Virus record (IMG/VR): IMGVR_UViG_3300030106_002014
Coordinates: 1-30,248 of that record
Reading direction: 5' to 3' (one strand)
Length of the DNA: 30,248 nucleotides
DNA from: a virus
The notes beneath the pieces were generated by a model that ran no database searches, had not been told where the DNA came from, and saw only the letters and a program-made list of their open reading frames with translations. This document shows, one piece after another, positions 22,651-30,248 of this stretch. A program made the position numbers and the translations under genes. Each line of letters begins with the position of its first letter. Positions within the stretch are counted from its first letter, which is position 1.

Positions 22651-25600
22651 ATGGCAATACAAAGATCAGACTTATTCTCTACGGACGATTATCGAATTAG
22701 TAGAGGAAATAAAATTGGAACAATAGAATCTATGCTATCAGGTGTAGCGTCAGGTTTAATTGCCATACCAAAAGGTTTCTTTTCTTTGGGTGCAAGTCTC
22801 ATGGACCTTGGTGTCAACAGTGGTAAAGCTGCACAAGTAGAGGCATTCTTTGATGACCTTACAGAATTTGATGAGAAAGCAGAAGCAACAGCTGCTGGTA
22901 AAATTACAGAAGCATTAATAAATATAGGTATACCAGGTGGTATTGCATTTAAAAGTGCATCAGGTTTATCTAAAGCAGCTATGCTTGCAGGTAGAAATAA
23001 TAAGTATGTAAAAATGACAAACCCTGGTTTAATTAAAGGGGCCGACGAAGCACTAGAACTTACAGCTGCAGGTAAAGGCAGACAATTTATAGCTGGTGCG
23101 TTAGGTGGTGGTGTAGCAGAAGGTGTGTTTGTTGGTGATGCGGAAAAGATAGGTACATTTGGAGATCTAATAGGTGGACCTACAGAAATAAATAGAACCA
23201 CAGATAATGATGCAGCCACAGAAATATTAAACAGAGTTAAGTTTGGTACAGAGGGGGCACTATTTACAGGGATACTTGGTGGTGCGGGCACTGTTATTAA
23301 AAAAATAACAAACAGAAACAAACAATTAGATACCGCTAACTCTAGCATAGATAGGTGGATAGATAAAGTAGCATCTAAATTTAGAGCTCGTAGTGCTACG
23401 ACCCAAGAATTTTTTGACATACAACGAGGAACAATCGGTGCACAAGCAGCTGATGCAAACGTAGCTAGAAACTTATCTAGAAATTTAGATGTTAATATAG
23501 ATAAATTATTTCCACCCATGCGTACATTATTTAATAAACAATTTGGAAAGGATAGATCTGATTTTTTATCTGATGTAAACGATGCTTTATTATCTGGTGA
23601 GGCTAGATTAGGTGATGATGGTATTGCAAATTTTGGAGCTATGGATGATGCTGCAGTTAAAAAAGTTAAAGACAGTATAAAAAAATTTGCACCTGATGCG
23701 GCCACGGCAAAACAATTAGAAGAACAAATTCTTGGTGGATTAAACACCATGAGAGACAAATGGTCTGAGTTGTTTTCTATGTTAGGAGGAAAAATAGATA
23801 CTGGAGATTTATCAGAATTTAAAAGATTGTTTGGTAATAAATTTAAAAATTATCTTGGTTCCACTTACGACATTTTTCAAAATAAAAGTATTTTACCATG
23901 GATGAAATACAAACCTTCTGCTCAATTAATAGAAAAAGCTAAAGTATTATTTAAACAAAGTGCAGACGAGGCCGGAAAACCAATTTCAGATTTAGAAGCA
24001 GAACAGATTGTTTCAGGTATTATAAATAATCCCATACTACCTAAAGGTTTAAGAATGGATAGACCCTCTGATGCATTATTTAAAATTCCAGATTTTTTTG
24101 TAAACAGAACTGTATTAGATGAAGCTGTTACAAGGTCTAATGAAAACATAATTTCTATTGCAGACTTAGCTAGAAAAGAAGATATTAAATTATTTAATGA
24201 TTTGTTTGGTAAACAAAAAAATCCTATGCAAACTATGATCGGCGGCATGGCTAAACTATCTTTAATTACAAGACGTAACTTATTCTATGATGATCTTATA
24301 AAAAAGAATGACGAAGTAGTTGCTAATTTTAATGCTGCTACAGATAAAAGAGCTGTTGCTCAACCTATGTTCGCTAGATCAGAGGCAGAAGCAAGAGCAT
24401 TTTTTGGAACTGATTATAAAAGAATAGAAATAATTGATCCAGCGCAAAGATTAAATGTTAATATTGCTTCGGGTGCAAGTAATCCTTTTGGAGATATTAA
24501 AGTTCCTTACTACGCAAGACCGGGTGTTGCAGATGCTTTAGCAGAAACCAGTTTAGTTACTCAAACAAGTGGAACGTTAGGAAGACTCTATGAAAGTTTA
24601 GTATTATACCCTAAAGCCACATCACAAATTGCTAAAACAATTTTATCACCTGTTACACATTTAAGAAACTTTGTTAGTGCTGGGGCTTTTGCTGCAGCAA
24701 ACGGTATTTTACCGGCAGCAGATCCCGCTGCTATTAAACAAGCATATCAAGCATTACAAACAGGATTAAAAGGTACAAGACAACAAAACGATTTGTATCA
24801 AGAATTATTAAAATTAGGTGTTGTAAATTCTAACGTAAGACTTGGAGACTTATCTAGATTGTTAGAAGATGTAAACTTTGGTGAAACTATGACATCTGAT
24901 AAAGGTATGAGATTATTATTAAAACCATTGTCTAAATTAAAATCTGTATCACAAGACTTGTACACAGCTGAGGATGACTTTTGGAAGATATATTCATGGG
25001 CCATAGAAAAAAATAGAATAGAAAAATCTTTTGAAAAGATAGGTGTAACAAGAGGACAATTTTTTAAACGTAATGGTGTTGATGTAAGACTTGATGAAAA
25101 TTTTTTAAAACAAGAAGCAGCTGACATCGTAAGAAATAATATACCTAACTACGATTATGTATCTGATTTTGTAAAAGGTCTAAGAAAATTACCTATTGGT
25201 AACTTTGTATCGTTTCCAGCAGAGATAGCTAGAACAGGTACAAATATTGTTAGACGTGCACTCAGAGAAATAAACGAAGAAATTACTTTGCCTAATGGAC
25301 AAACTTTCAAACCCTTTGAAGGCATCGGATATACTAGATTATTTGGTTTTACTACCACGGTTGCAGCTGTACCAGTGGCCACAACAGCAGCTTTCCAGGC
25401 CATATACGACGTCACAGACGAGGAAAGAGAGGCCATTCGTAGGTTTGTAGCCCAATGGTCTAAAAACTCTACGATACTGCCTATAAAACAAAATGATGGT
25501 AGTTTTAAGTACGTAGATTTTAGTCATGCTAATGCATACGATACATTAATAAGACCCCTACAAACTGTAATTAATTCTGTTCAAGACGGCAGAAGAGACG

Positions 25601-26565
25601 AGGATGGTATCATGGATGATTTTCTTAAAGGGGTATTTGAAGCAACAAAAGAATTTGGCCAACCATTTATATCAGAATCTATTTGGACTGAAGCTGCATT
25701 AGATATTATAGCTAGAGGTGGTAGAACAAGAGAAGGTTTTCAAATATTTAGTGATCAGGATACTGATGGAGACAAGGCTAGTAAAATATTTGCACACTTA
25801 GTAAAAGCACAAATGCCTTTTTCAGTAGACCAATTAAAAAGATTAGACAGATCTATTAAGGATGTAGATGTAATTACTAAAGGTAAGTTTGATGAGTATG
25901 GTCAGGACTATGAGTTTGGTGATGAGTTTGCTGGTTTGTTTGGTTTTAGAGCTGTCAACGTTAATCCTGAAAGAGCCATGAACTTTAAAGTTGCAAACTT
26001 TCAAAGGGGTGTAAGGGATTCAAGAAGTTTGTTTACTAGAACTGCATTAAAAGGTGGACCGATAGAACCAGTAGAAATTGTAGACGCATATATAAATGCT
26101 AATCGTGCAATGTTTGATGTTAAAAAAGAATTAAAAGGTGACATGGATGCTGCAAGATTATTAAATATATCTGATGAAGGTTTTGCTAGAGCACTAGACA
26201 GAGTTTCAAACATAGAACAAAGTGCAATCGACAATAATATTTTTAGACCATACGTTTTATCTTTAGAGGTACAACGAGCGATGGCAGAAAACGCTGCTAG
26301 AATTGGAGTAGCAAATCCTTATGATATTGCAGCAGAAGCCATAGCAGATTTACAAGGACAATTTTCTGAACTTAATTTAACACTACCTGAGTTCCCTGTA
26401 TTTGCAAACCCATTACAACCTATTATGCGAGACACACCGTTAGGACCAACAACACTTAATTTACCTACAATTAATACAGATCTTGTTAGTAGTCAGGTGC
26501 AGGGGTCTAATTTTAACAACTTGACAACAGAACAAAAATTATCAATATTGTTTCCAAATGACTAA
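22651..26565 (+). CDS. Giant internal virion/ejection protein (1304 aa)
   Basis: By far the largest protein in the window. The N-terminal about 220 residues carry Gly/Ala hydrophobic segments (VASGLIAIPKGFFSLGASLM, AAMLAGRNN, FIAGALGGGVAEGVFVG) that could insert into a membrane. The long middle is alpha-helical and soluble, with a conserved-looking ILSPVTHLRNFVSAGAFAAA that recalls large polyvalent-protein-type phage proteins. Near residue 1035 is an Asp-rich loop D-Q-D-T-D-G-D that looks like a degenerate calcium-binding loop without the usual final Glu. Position last in the structural run, before lysis genes, fits the big ejectosome protein. No lysozyme motif recognised. Function inferred. 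Confidence 0.55.
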   Translation: MAIQRSDLFSTDDYRISRGNKIGTIESMLSGVASGLIAIPKGFFSLGASLMDLGVNSGKAAQVEAFFDDLTEFDEKAEATAAGKITEALINIGIPGGIAFKSASGLSKAAMLAGRNNKYVKMTNPGLIKGADEALELTAAGKGRQFIAGALGGGVAEGVFVGDAEKIGTFGDLIGGPTEINRTTDNDAATEILNRVKFGTEGALFTGILGGAGTVIKKITNRNKQLDTANSSIDRWIDKVASKFRARSATTQEFFDIQRGTIGAQAADANVARNLSRNLDVNIDKLFPPMRTLFNKQFGKDRSDFLSDVNDALLSGEARLGDDGIANFGAMDDAAVKKVKDSIKKFAPDAATAKQLEEQILGGLNTMRDKWSELFSMLGGKIDTGDLSEFKRLFGNKFKNYLGSTYDIFQNKSILPWMKYKPSAQLIEKAKVLFKQSADEAGKPISDLEAEQIVSGIINNPILPKGLRMDRPSDALFKIPDFFVNRTVLDEAVTRSNENIISIADLARKEDIKLFNDLFGKQKNPMQTMIGGMAKLSLITRRNLFYDDLIKKNDEVVANFNAATDKRAVAQPMFARSEAEARAFFGTDYKRIEIIDPAQRLNVNIASGASNPFGDIKVPYYARPGVADALAETSLVTQTSGTLGRLYESLVLYPKATSQIAKTILSPVTHLRNFVSAGAFAAANGILPAADPAAIKQAYQALQTGLKGTRQQNDLYQELLKLGVVNSNVRLGDLSRLLEDVNFGETMTSDKGMRLLLKPLSKLKSVSQDLYTAEDDFWKIYSWAIEKNRIEKSFEKIGVTRGQFFKRNGVDVRLDENFLKQEAADIVRNNIPNYDYVSDFVKGLRKLPIGNFVSFPAEIARTGTNIVRRALREINEEITLPNGQTFKPFEGIGYTRLFGFTTTVAAVPVATTAAFQAIYDVTDEEREAIRRFVAQWSKNSTILPIKQNDGSFKYVDFSHANAYDTLIRPLQTVINSVQDGRRDEDGIMDDFLKGVFEATKEFGQPFISESIWTEAALDIIARGGRTREGFQIFSDQDTDGDKASKIFAHLVKAQMPFSVDQLKRLDRSIKDVDVITKGKFDEYGQDYEFGDEFAGLFGFRAVNVNPERAMNFKVANFQRGVRDSRSLFTRTALKGGPIEPVEIVDAYINANRAMFDVKKELKGDMDAARLLNISDEGFARALDRVSNIEQSAIDNNIFRPYVLSLEVQRAMAENAARIGVANPYDIAAEAIADLQGQFSELNLTLPEFPVFANPLQPIMRDTPLGPTTLNLPTINTDLVSSQVQGSNFNNLTTEQKLSILFPND

Positions 26566-26746
26566 AAACGCATTACAAAAAATTGAAGAACATGAAAAGC
26601 TATGCAGAATAATGCAGAAGCAAACGCATGATAAAATACATAAGATAGAAGATCAAATAAATCGTATAGAAAGTATTTTATTAGTATGTACTGGTGCTTT
26701 AATTACCGGCATGGGGTACATTATATTTAGTTTGGTATTACAATAA
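26558..26746 (+). CDS. XhlA-like membrane lysis protein
   Basis: A 62-residue protein overlapping the upstream gene by 8 bases. Residues 1-40 form a charged helix/coiled coil (LQKIEEHEKLCRIMQKQTHD, IHKIEDQINRIESIL) and residues about 41-62 form a single hydrophobic helix (LLVCTGALITGMGYIIFSLV). This order is that of the hemolysin XhlA type phage proteins that work with endolysins. Placement directly before the peptidase gene supports a holin or accessory lysis role. It overlaps that gene by one base. Confidence 0.6.
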   Translation: MTKNALQKIEEHEKLCRIMQKQTHDKIHKIEDQINRIESILLVCTGALITGMGYIIFSLVLQ

Positions 26747-27222
26747 TGAATTTGAGTCGTAACTTCAGCTTGTTAGAGCTGACTAAATCAGACACAGCTA
26801 TCAGGCGCGGCATTGACAATGAACCCAACGCTGATCAAGTAGACAAATTAAAAGAGTTGTGTGAAAATATTTTACAACCCGTTCGGGACCACTTCGGCAG
26901 AGTTAAGGTGACCAGCGGATTTCGTTCACCAGAATTATGTGCTGCAATTGGCAGCTCTGCAAATTCACAGCACGCCAAAGCCGAGGCCGCAGACTTCGAA
27001 TGTCCTGGAGTTGACAACGCTGAGCTTGCTGACTGGATACATAGAGAACTTCCTTATGATCAACTTATCTGCGAGTTCTACACTCCCGGAGAACCCAACT
27101 CGGGATGGATTCATTGCAGTTACATACCTGAAGGTAGACGCGCATCATATCTATGGGCGTATAAGTCTGAGGGAAAAACTAAATACAAGCCTGTATTAGG
27201 ATCAGCTAAAGACCTAATTTAA
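26746..27222 (+). CDS. M15-type peptidase endolysin
   Basis: A 158-residue, single-domain enzyme of normal length for M15_3-type phage peptidases. Zinc motif SQHAKAEAADFE with H76 and D83, and distal WIHCSY with H123; conserved VTSGFRSPELCAAIGSS before it. It should cleave the L-Ala-D-Glu or D-Ala cross-link class of bonds in peptidoglycan during lysis. No signal peptide, so export would depend on the upstream membrane protein or another holin. Its 3' end overlaps the - strand oxygenase gene by 17 bases. Confidence 0.82.
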   Translation: MNLSRNFSLLELTKSDTAIRRGIDNEPNADQVDKLKELCENILQPVRDHFGRVKVTSGFRSPELCAAIGSSANSQHAKAEAADFECPGVDNAELADWIHRELPYDQLICEFYTPGEPNSGWIHCSYIPEGRRASYLWAYKSEGKTKYKPVLGSAKDLI

Positions 27223-27730
27223 AATCAAAAGATATAATTCTTTTTTTAAACTTAAGTAAGTTAGGTTCTGTATAGTGATATAAAAATTGTGGTATGATAA
27301 CAATGTCACCCTCATTTACTGACGGTCTAAACAATCTAGACTTATCATTATCATCATTCCATGGTTGGATATAGGTAGTAGGAGGAGAATCTTTGTGCAT
27401 ATCTAAGTATAGGATACCACAATAACCTCTAGAGCCATGATTGTGGGGGGCATGATAGTCTCCTTTTTTATAAGTAACTGACCACGCACCATACAGATCT
27501 ATAAAATCATCATGCTTTCTTCTAACTATTTTAAGTTCGTCTTTAAAAATTTCTTTAAACTCTTTACAAAAACCATCTTTAAATCTGCTAGTAGAAAAGT
27601 TTTGTTGTCTTACCTCTGGATATTTTTTTAAAACTTTTTTAATTTTTTCTTTTTTATTTTTAAAATCAGAACACTCAATCTTTAAAAAATCTATTTTAAA
27701 AATAGGTTCTACGTAAAATTTTATATCCAT
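27206..27730 (-). CDS. 2OG-Fe(II) oxygenase-like protein (TIGR02466 type), eighth copy
   Basis: A 174-residue protein on the opposite strand with the same core as array members 3, 6 and 7: YKKGDYHAPHNHGSRGYCGI with H93, H96 and H98, strand ILYLDMHKD, then EGDIVIIPQFLYHYTEP with H152, and R164 (KKRIISFDF). It lies downstream of, and overlaps by 10 bases, the helicase gene, so the two are probably co-transcribed from the promoter near 29.2 kb. It is remote from the array by position and strand, so its timing probably differs. Converges with, and overlaps by 17 bases, the endolysin gene. Substrate unknown. Confidence 0.75.
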   Translation of the reverse strand: MDIKFYVEPIFKIDFLKIECSDFKNKKEKIKKVLKKYPEVRQQNFSTSRFKDGFCKEFKEIFKDELKIVRRKHDDFIDLYGAWSVTYKKGDYHAPHNHGSRGYCGILYLDMHKDSPPTTYIQPWNDDNDKSRLFRPSVNEGDIVIIPQFLYHYTEPNLLKFKKRIISFDFKLGL

Positions 27731-29154
27731 TCTTTTAACTCCTCTCCCATTATTTGAGTTGCTATATTAACTTTCTTACGTAAAGCTTTTACTATCCTAG
27801 TATCTACTGTATCTTCACAAATAATATCTATGTATGTCATAGGCTTTTCTTGTCCGATACGATCTATCCTAGCCTCTGATTGCTGTCTTTTCTCCAGGTC
27901 ATAACCATTAGAATAATATATCATTGTTGATGCAGCCGTAAGTGTAATACCGTAACCACCAGTCTGAGTCGTGCCTATAAAAAAACGAACCGGGGACCGG
28001 GGATCTTGGAATTTTTGTATGTTATCTTGTCTGTCTTCTTGTGGTGTCAGACCATAGTAATCTACAAAACTATTTTCGCCATATTTTTTAACTATCTCCT
28101 GGATAATCCTATGGACATCTCTTTGAAAGTGGGCCCAGATAACAACTTTACCCTCTATCTCATCTAATACATCCATCAATTCTGTTAATCTATTAGTAGG
28201 AATTTCTACCAGAGTGCCGTCGTCAGCTGTAAAGTTACCACAAGTTATCTGTTGTAGTCTCATTAACTGAGTTAATACTGTTGCCGTAGTCATAAGCTTA
28301 CCATTAAAACTAGTTGCAGCTAGTCTACTCATTTCTTTATATGTTTTTAATTGATCTGGTGTAAGCGTGACTGTTCTTTTCATAAAAGTTTTTCTAGGTA
28401 AATCTAAACACTCATCTTTTAAAACTCTGTAAGAAAAAGGTTTTAGTTTTTCTGACAGCTCTTCTAGATTTCTATAACCAGTAACTATTTGAACAGACCT
28501 GCCACTAAAGTTTGCAGTCTTCATGACTGCATATCTAGTTCTAAAAGAATAGTAAGAGTCGTGGCCCAACAGACCGGGGCACAGGAATTCACATTGTTTG
28601 TATAAATCTAAAGGTGATTTAGTTACAGGAGATCCTGTAAGTATTCTATTATATTTAGTTGCCAAACCTAGTTTACAAATATTTTTTGTACGTTTTGCGT
28701 CTGGGTTTTTTATAGTTGTAGACTCATCGATAGCCATCATAGCTCTGTGAGAAAATAAAAATTTTGTTGCAAAGTCTACACCTTTTTGAGTCGACAATGC
28801 TTCAACATTCATCACGAGTATGTGTAAATCTTCACCTGTTTCAAACAAACTATCTAATGCAGCAGTTTGTTTTTTTGTAATTAACGGTTGCCACAAAACT
28901 GTTTTATGTTCTATGTGGTCTACCAGGTGTGCAGGTATTTCGCCTTCATACCAATTTTTTACTACACCTTTTGGTGCCACAATTAGGACACCATTTATTT
29001 TACCATTATCATAAAGCATAGATATATTATCTATTAATACTTTTGATTTACCGGTACCCATTTCCATAAAGTATGCAAAATAGGGTTTGTCCCAAGACAT
29101 CTCTAATGCCTTTATTTGATGAGCGTAGGGCTCTGTCTTAAATTTATATTTCAT
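27721..29154 (-). CDS. SNF2-type superfamily 2 helicase
   Basis: A 477-residue protein with compact phage SNF2/DEAD-box helicase features: Q-like AHQIKALEMSW, motif I EMGTGKS (31-37), motif II DEST (143-146), motif III TGSP (173-176), a second RecA-like half with GYGITLTAASTMIYYS and motif VI QSEARIDRIGQEKP with R429 and R432. All key residues are intact. Such proteins are ATP-driven DNA translocases and helicases in early/replication modules of marine phages. It lacks extra DNA-binding domains, so it may act with a partner. It has only a weak AAGAAG ribosome site. It probably works in replication, recombination or transcription control; the oxygenase gene follows in the same operon. Confidence 0.85.
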   Translation of the reverse strand: MKYKFKTEPYAHQIKALEMSWDKPYFAYFMEMGTGKSKVLIDNISMLYDNGKINGVLIVAPKGVVKNWYEGEIPAHLVDHIEHKTVLWQPLITKKQTAALDSLFETGEDLHILVMNVEALSTQKGVDFATKFLFSHRAMMAIDESTTIKNPDAKRTKNICKLGLATKYNRILTGSPVTKSPLDLYKQCEFLCPGLLGHDSYYSFRTRYAVMKTANFSGRSVQIVTGYRNLEELSEKLKPFSYRVLKDECLDLPRKTFMKRTVTLTPDQLKTYKEMSRLAATSFNGKLMTTATVLTQLMRLQQITCGNFTADDGTLVEIPTNRLTELMDVLDEIEGKVVIWAHFQRDVHRIIQEIVKKYGENSFVDYYGLTPQEDRQDNIQKFQDPRSPVRFFIGTTQTGGYGITLTAASTMIYYSNGYDLEKRQQSEARIDRIGQEKPMTYIDIICEDTVDTRIVKALRKKVNIATQIMGEELKEWI

Positions 29155-29172
29155 AATTTTTCTTCTTTCTGG

Positions 29173-29200
29173 TTGACAAGTATATAGAACATCCTATATT
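29173..29200 (+). promoter_or_regulatory. Sigma70-like promoter, rightward
   Basis: TTGACA (29173-29178, perfect -35), 16-base spacer, TATATT (29195-29200, five of six -10 bases). Predicted start of RNA is about 29206-29208, just before ATG 29209, so the first message would be leaderless. It shares its DNA with the leftward promoter. Confidence 0.72.
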
Positions 29201-29209
29201 GTTTGTCAA
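29181..29209 (-). promoter_or_regulatory. Sigma70-like promoter, leftward, overlapping the rightward one
   Basis: On the - strand: TTGACA (complement of 29204-29209), 17-base spacer, TATATA (29181-29186). Predicted RNA start near 29174 gives a leader of about 20 bases for the helicase gene. Both promoters lie in an extended imperfect palindrome, about 29162-29226, whose arms also share a CTTTCT/AGAAAG element. Confidence 0.72.
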
Positions 29210-29571
29210 TGTTAGAAAGAAAGAAGATAGTACATGTTATACAAGAATTGCCTGGTACAAGAGCAGGTGCACCAAAAATAAATATTATGAGTGCTAAAGA
29301 GTATGGAGATTTAAAATTTTTACTTCCAGAATTTTCACAAATAATATTTTCTCCTGGACCATTAGTTTTTAAATTAAGAAAACTTTTAAAAGATTATACT
29401 CCAGAAGATTATCTTTTGTTAACCGGTGATCCAGCAATAATTGGTATTGCGTGTTCTATTGTTTCTGATATTACAAATGGTAAATTCAATCTATTAAAAT
29501 GGGACAGACAAGAGAGAGTCTATTATCCCATTAGAATAAATTTATACGAGAAAGGAGAGATTAATGATTGA
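29209..29571 (+). CDS. Conserved phage protein of unknown function
   Basis: 120 residues from ATG 29209; an in-frame TTG at 29203 would add two residues but lies within the leftward -35 region. There is no ribosome site, in line with a leaderless message. Motifs: VHVIQELPGTRAGAPKINIM, LPEFSQIIFSPGPLVFKLRK, DYLLLTGDPAIIGIACSIVS and KFNLLKWDRQERVYYPIRIN. The motif set (EFSQI-FSPGPLVFKL, LTGDPAIIG, KWDRQERVYYP) is widespread in marine phages at the start of this strand switch, with no function known to me. It may be a small regulator or DNA-metabolism protein. Confidence 0.7.
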   Translation: MLERKKIVHVIQELPGTRAGAPKINIMSAKEYGDLKFLLPEFSQIIFSPGPLVFKLRKLLKDYTPEDYLLLTGDPAIIGIACSIVSDITNGKFNLLKWDRQERVYYPIRINLYEKGEIND

Positions 29572-30112
29572 TTTTGAACAAGACCAACGAGAAGAATTAG
29601 ATGGTGCAAACGATGCAAATAAACTATCTGATCAAGTTGTAAAACTACAGCAACTAGAAAATGAGTTGCTAACAAAAGAAGAAGAACTAAAAGAATTAAA
29701 AAGAAAAGTAGACTTAGTATCTGGTGAGGTAATACCGACCATGATGCAAGAGATGAATATTTCTACATTGAAGTTAGCAGACGGAACTTCAGTAGAGGTA
29801 AAACCAGTCTACGGTGCTTCTATTCCTAAAGCAAAACAGGAAGAAGCATACACATGGCTTCGAGAAAACGGCCTAGGTGATTTGATTAAAAATGAAATCA
29901 CTGTTGCCTTTGGTCGTGACGAAGATAACAAGGCACAGCAATATGCTGTCCTTGCGCAAGGTCAAGGGTACCAGCCTGTCCAGAAACTCAAGGTTGAGCC
30001 TATGACACTTAAAGCATTGGTCAGAGAGCGTCTAGAGTCTGGACAAGAGATGCCCTCTGATCTTTTTAATATGTTCACGGGCAACAGAACAAAAATAACA
30101 AGGAGCAAATAA
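29564..30112 (+). CDS. Conserved phage protein with coiled coil, unknown function
   Basis: A 182-residue protein overlapping the previous gene by 8 bases, with AAAGGAG about six bases before the ATG. Residues about 20-50 are a charged coiled coil (KLQQLENELLTKEEELKELK). The rest has conserved-looking GASIPKAKQEEAYTWLRENG, LGDLIKNEITVAFGRDEDNK and KVEPMTLKALVRERLESGQE. These motifs accompany DNA-metabolism genes in marine phages. A DNA-binding or replisome accessory role is plausible but not shown. Confidence 0.65.
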   Translation: MIDFEQDQREELDGANDANKLSDQVVKLQQLENELLTKEEELKELKRKVDLVSGEVIPTMMQEMNISTLKLADGTSVEVKPVYGASIPKAKQEEAYTWLRENGLGDLIKNEITVAFGRDEDNKAQQYAVLAQGQGYQPVQKLKVEPMTLKALVRERLESGQEMPSDLFNMFTGNRTKITRSK

Positions 30113-30114
30113 AC

Positions 30115-30248
30115 ATGAACCAAGTAGCAGAGAAAAAGACTGCAGGACTTCCTTCAAATATGTTTGAAGAAGATGCAGCAAAAGGTTTGGGTGCAATAGG
30201 TCAAGAAGATCTAGCCCTTCCTTTTCTAAAAATCCTTGGACAACTTTC
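30115..30248 (+). CDS. Conserved early-module protein, 3' truncated by window edge
   Basis: Starts at ATG 30115 with AAGGAG at 30100-30105 and stays open to the window end (44 full codons). The visible N-terminus (AEKKTAGLPSNMFEEDAAKG, GQEDLALPFLKILGQ) matches the start of a family often found in marine phages near recombination and replication genes. The rest lies outside the window, so no function is claimed. Confidence 0.6.
   Translation, partial: MNQVAEKKTAGLPSNMFEEDAAKGLGAIGQEDLALPFLKILGQL

Noticed and set aside
22689-23759. Long - strand open frame of 356 codons inside the giant gene
   Set aside because: Rich in Ser, Pro, Ala and Leu with no ribosome site, fully antisense to a better-supported + strand gene with matching composition; a shadow of that gene.
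27220-27260. T-rich run after the endolysin as intrinsic terminator
   Set aside because: The run TTTTTTT at about 27240 lacks a stable GC stem before it, and it lies in the coding sequence of the - strand oxygenase.
1-30248. tRNA genes, integrase, attachment sites or insertion sequences
   Set aside because: Looked for cloverleaf-like segments, recombinase motifs and terminal inverted repeats by eye; none found. A covariance-model or profile search would be needed to exclude them.

Overview
The window looks like a contiguous piece of an AT-rich marine bacteriophage genome, most like the uncultured marine and pelagiphage type that infects SAR11 or related alphaproteobacteria. This rests on gene content and base composition; no marker in the window proves the host. 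It covers the late (virion) region and the edge of a second module. Almost everything left of 27.2 kb is on the + strand, tightly packed with stop/start overlaps. P22 gp4-like and gp10-like proteins, and the lack of any sheath or tape-measure gene, suggest a short-tailed (podovirus-type) virion. Terminase and portal genes are not in the window and would be expected to the left.

Layout: (1) 1-3051, head module: a 5'-truncated scaffolding-like gene, a conserved unknown, a decoration-like protein, the major capsid protein, a hairpin, and two small overlapping genes. (2) 3052-8132, neck and tail: a leader with an inverted repeat, two small structural proteins, a rho-independent terminator with a UUCG loop, a P22 gp4-like adaptor, further connector or tail proteins and a 12-repeat beta protein. 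(3) 8153-10852, host-contact module: a fibre-like protein, a cyanophage-like tail-region protein and a glycine-rich adhesin-like protein. (4) 10890-15110: seven consecutive, mutually divergent 2-oxoglutarate/Fe(II) dioxygenase-fold genes in one overlapping series. This is the most striking feature. (5) 15145-26565: a gp10-like tail protein followed by probable internal or ejection proteins, ending in a 1304-residue giant. (6) 26558-27222: lysis pair (XhlA-like membrane protein and M15-type peptidase).

(7) On the - strand, 27206-29154: an eighth 2OG-oxygenase-like gene behind an SNF2-type helicase. They are read from a compact site (about 29162-29226) in which two near-consensus sigma70 promoters lie antiparallel on the same DNA. 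(8) 29209 to the end, + strand: two conserved phage genes of unknown function and the start of a third, probably the beginning of an early or DNA-metabolism module.

The working picture is a late operon that builds a short-tailed virion. An unusual bank of oxygenases sits exactly between the presumed receptor-binding proteins and the rest of the tail. This raises the possibility that they hydroxylate virion tip proteins, host surface components or nucleic acid; the substrate cannot be read from sequence. No tRNA, rRNA, CRISPR array, IS element or integrase was seen, and no stretch over 300 bases lacks a gene.
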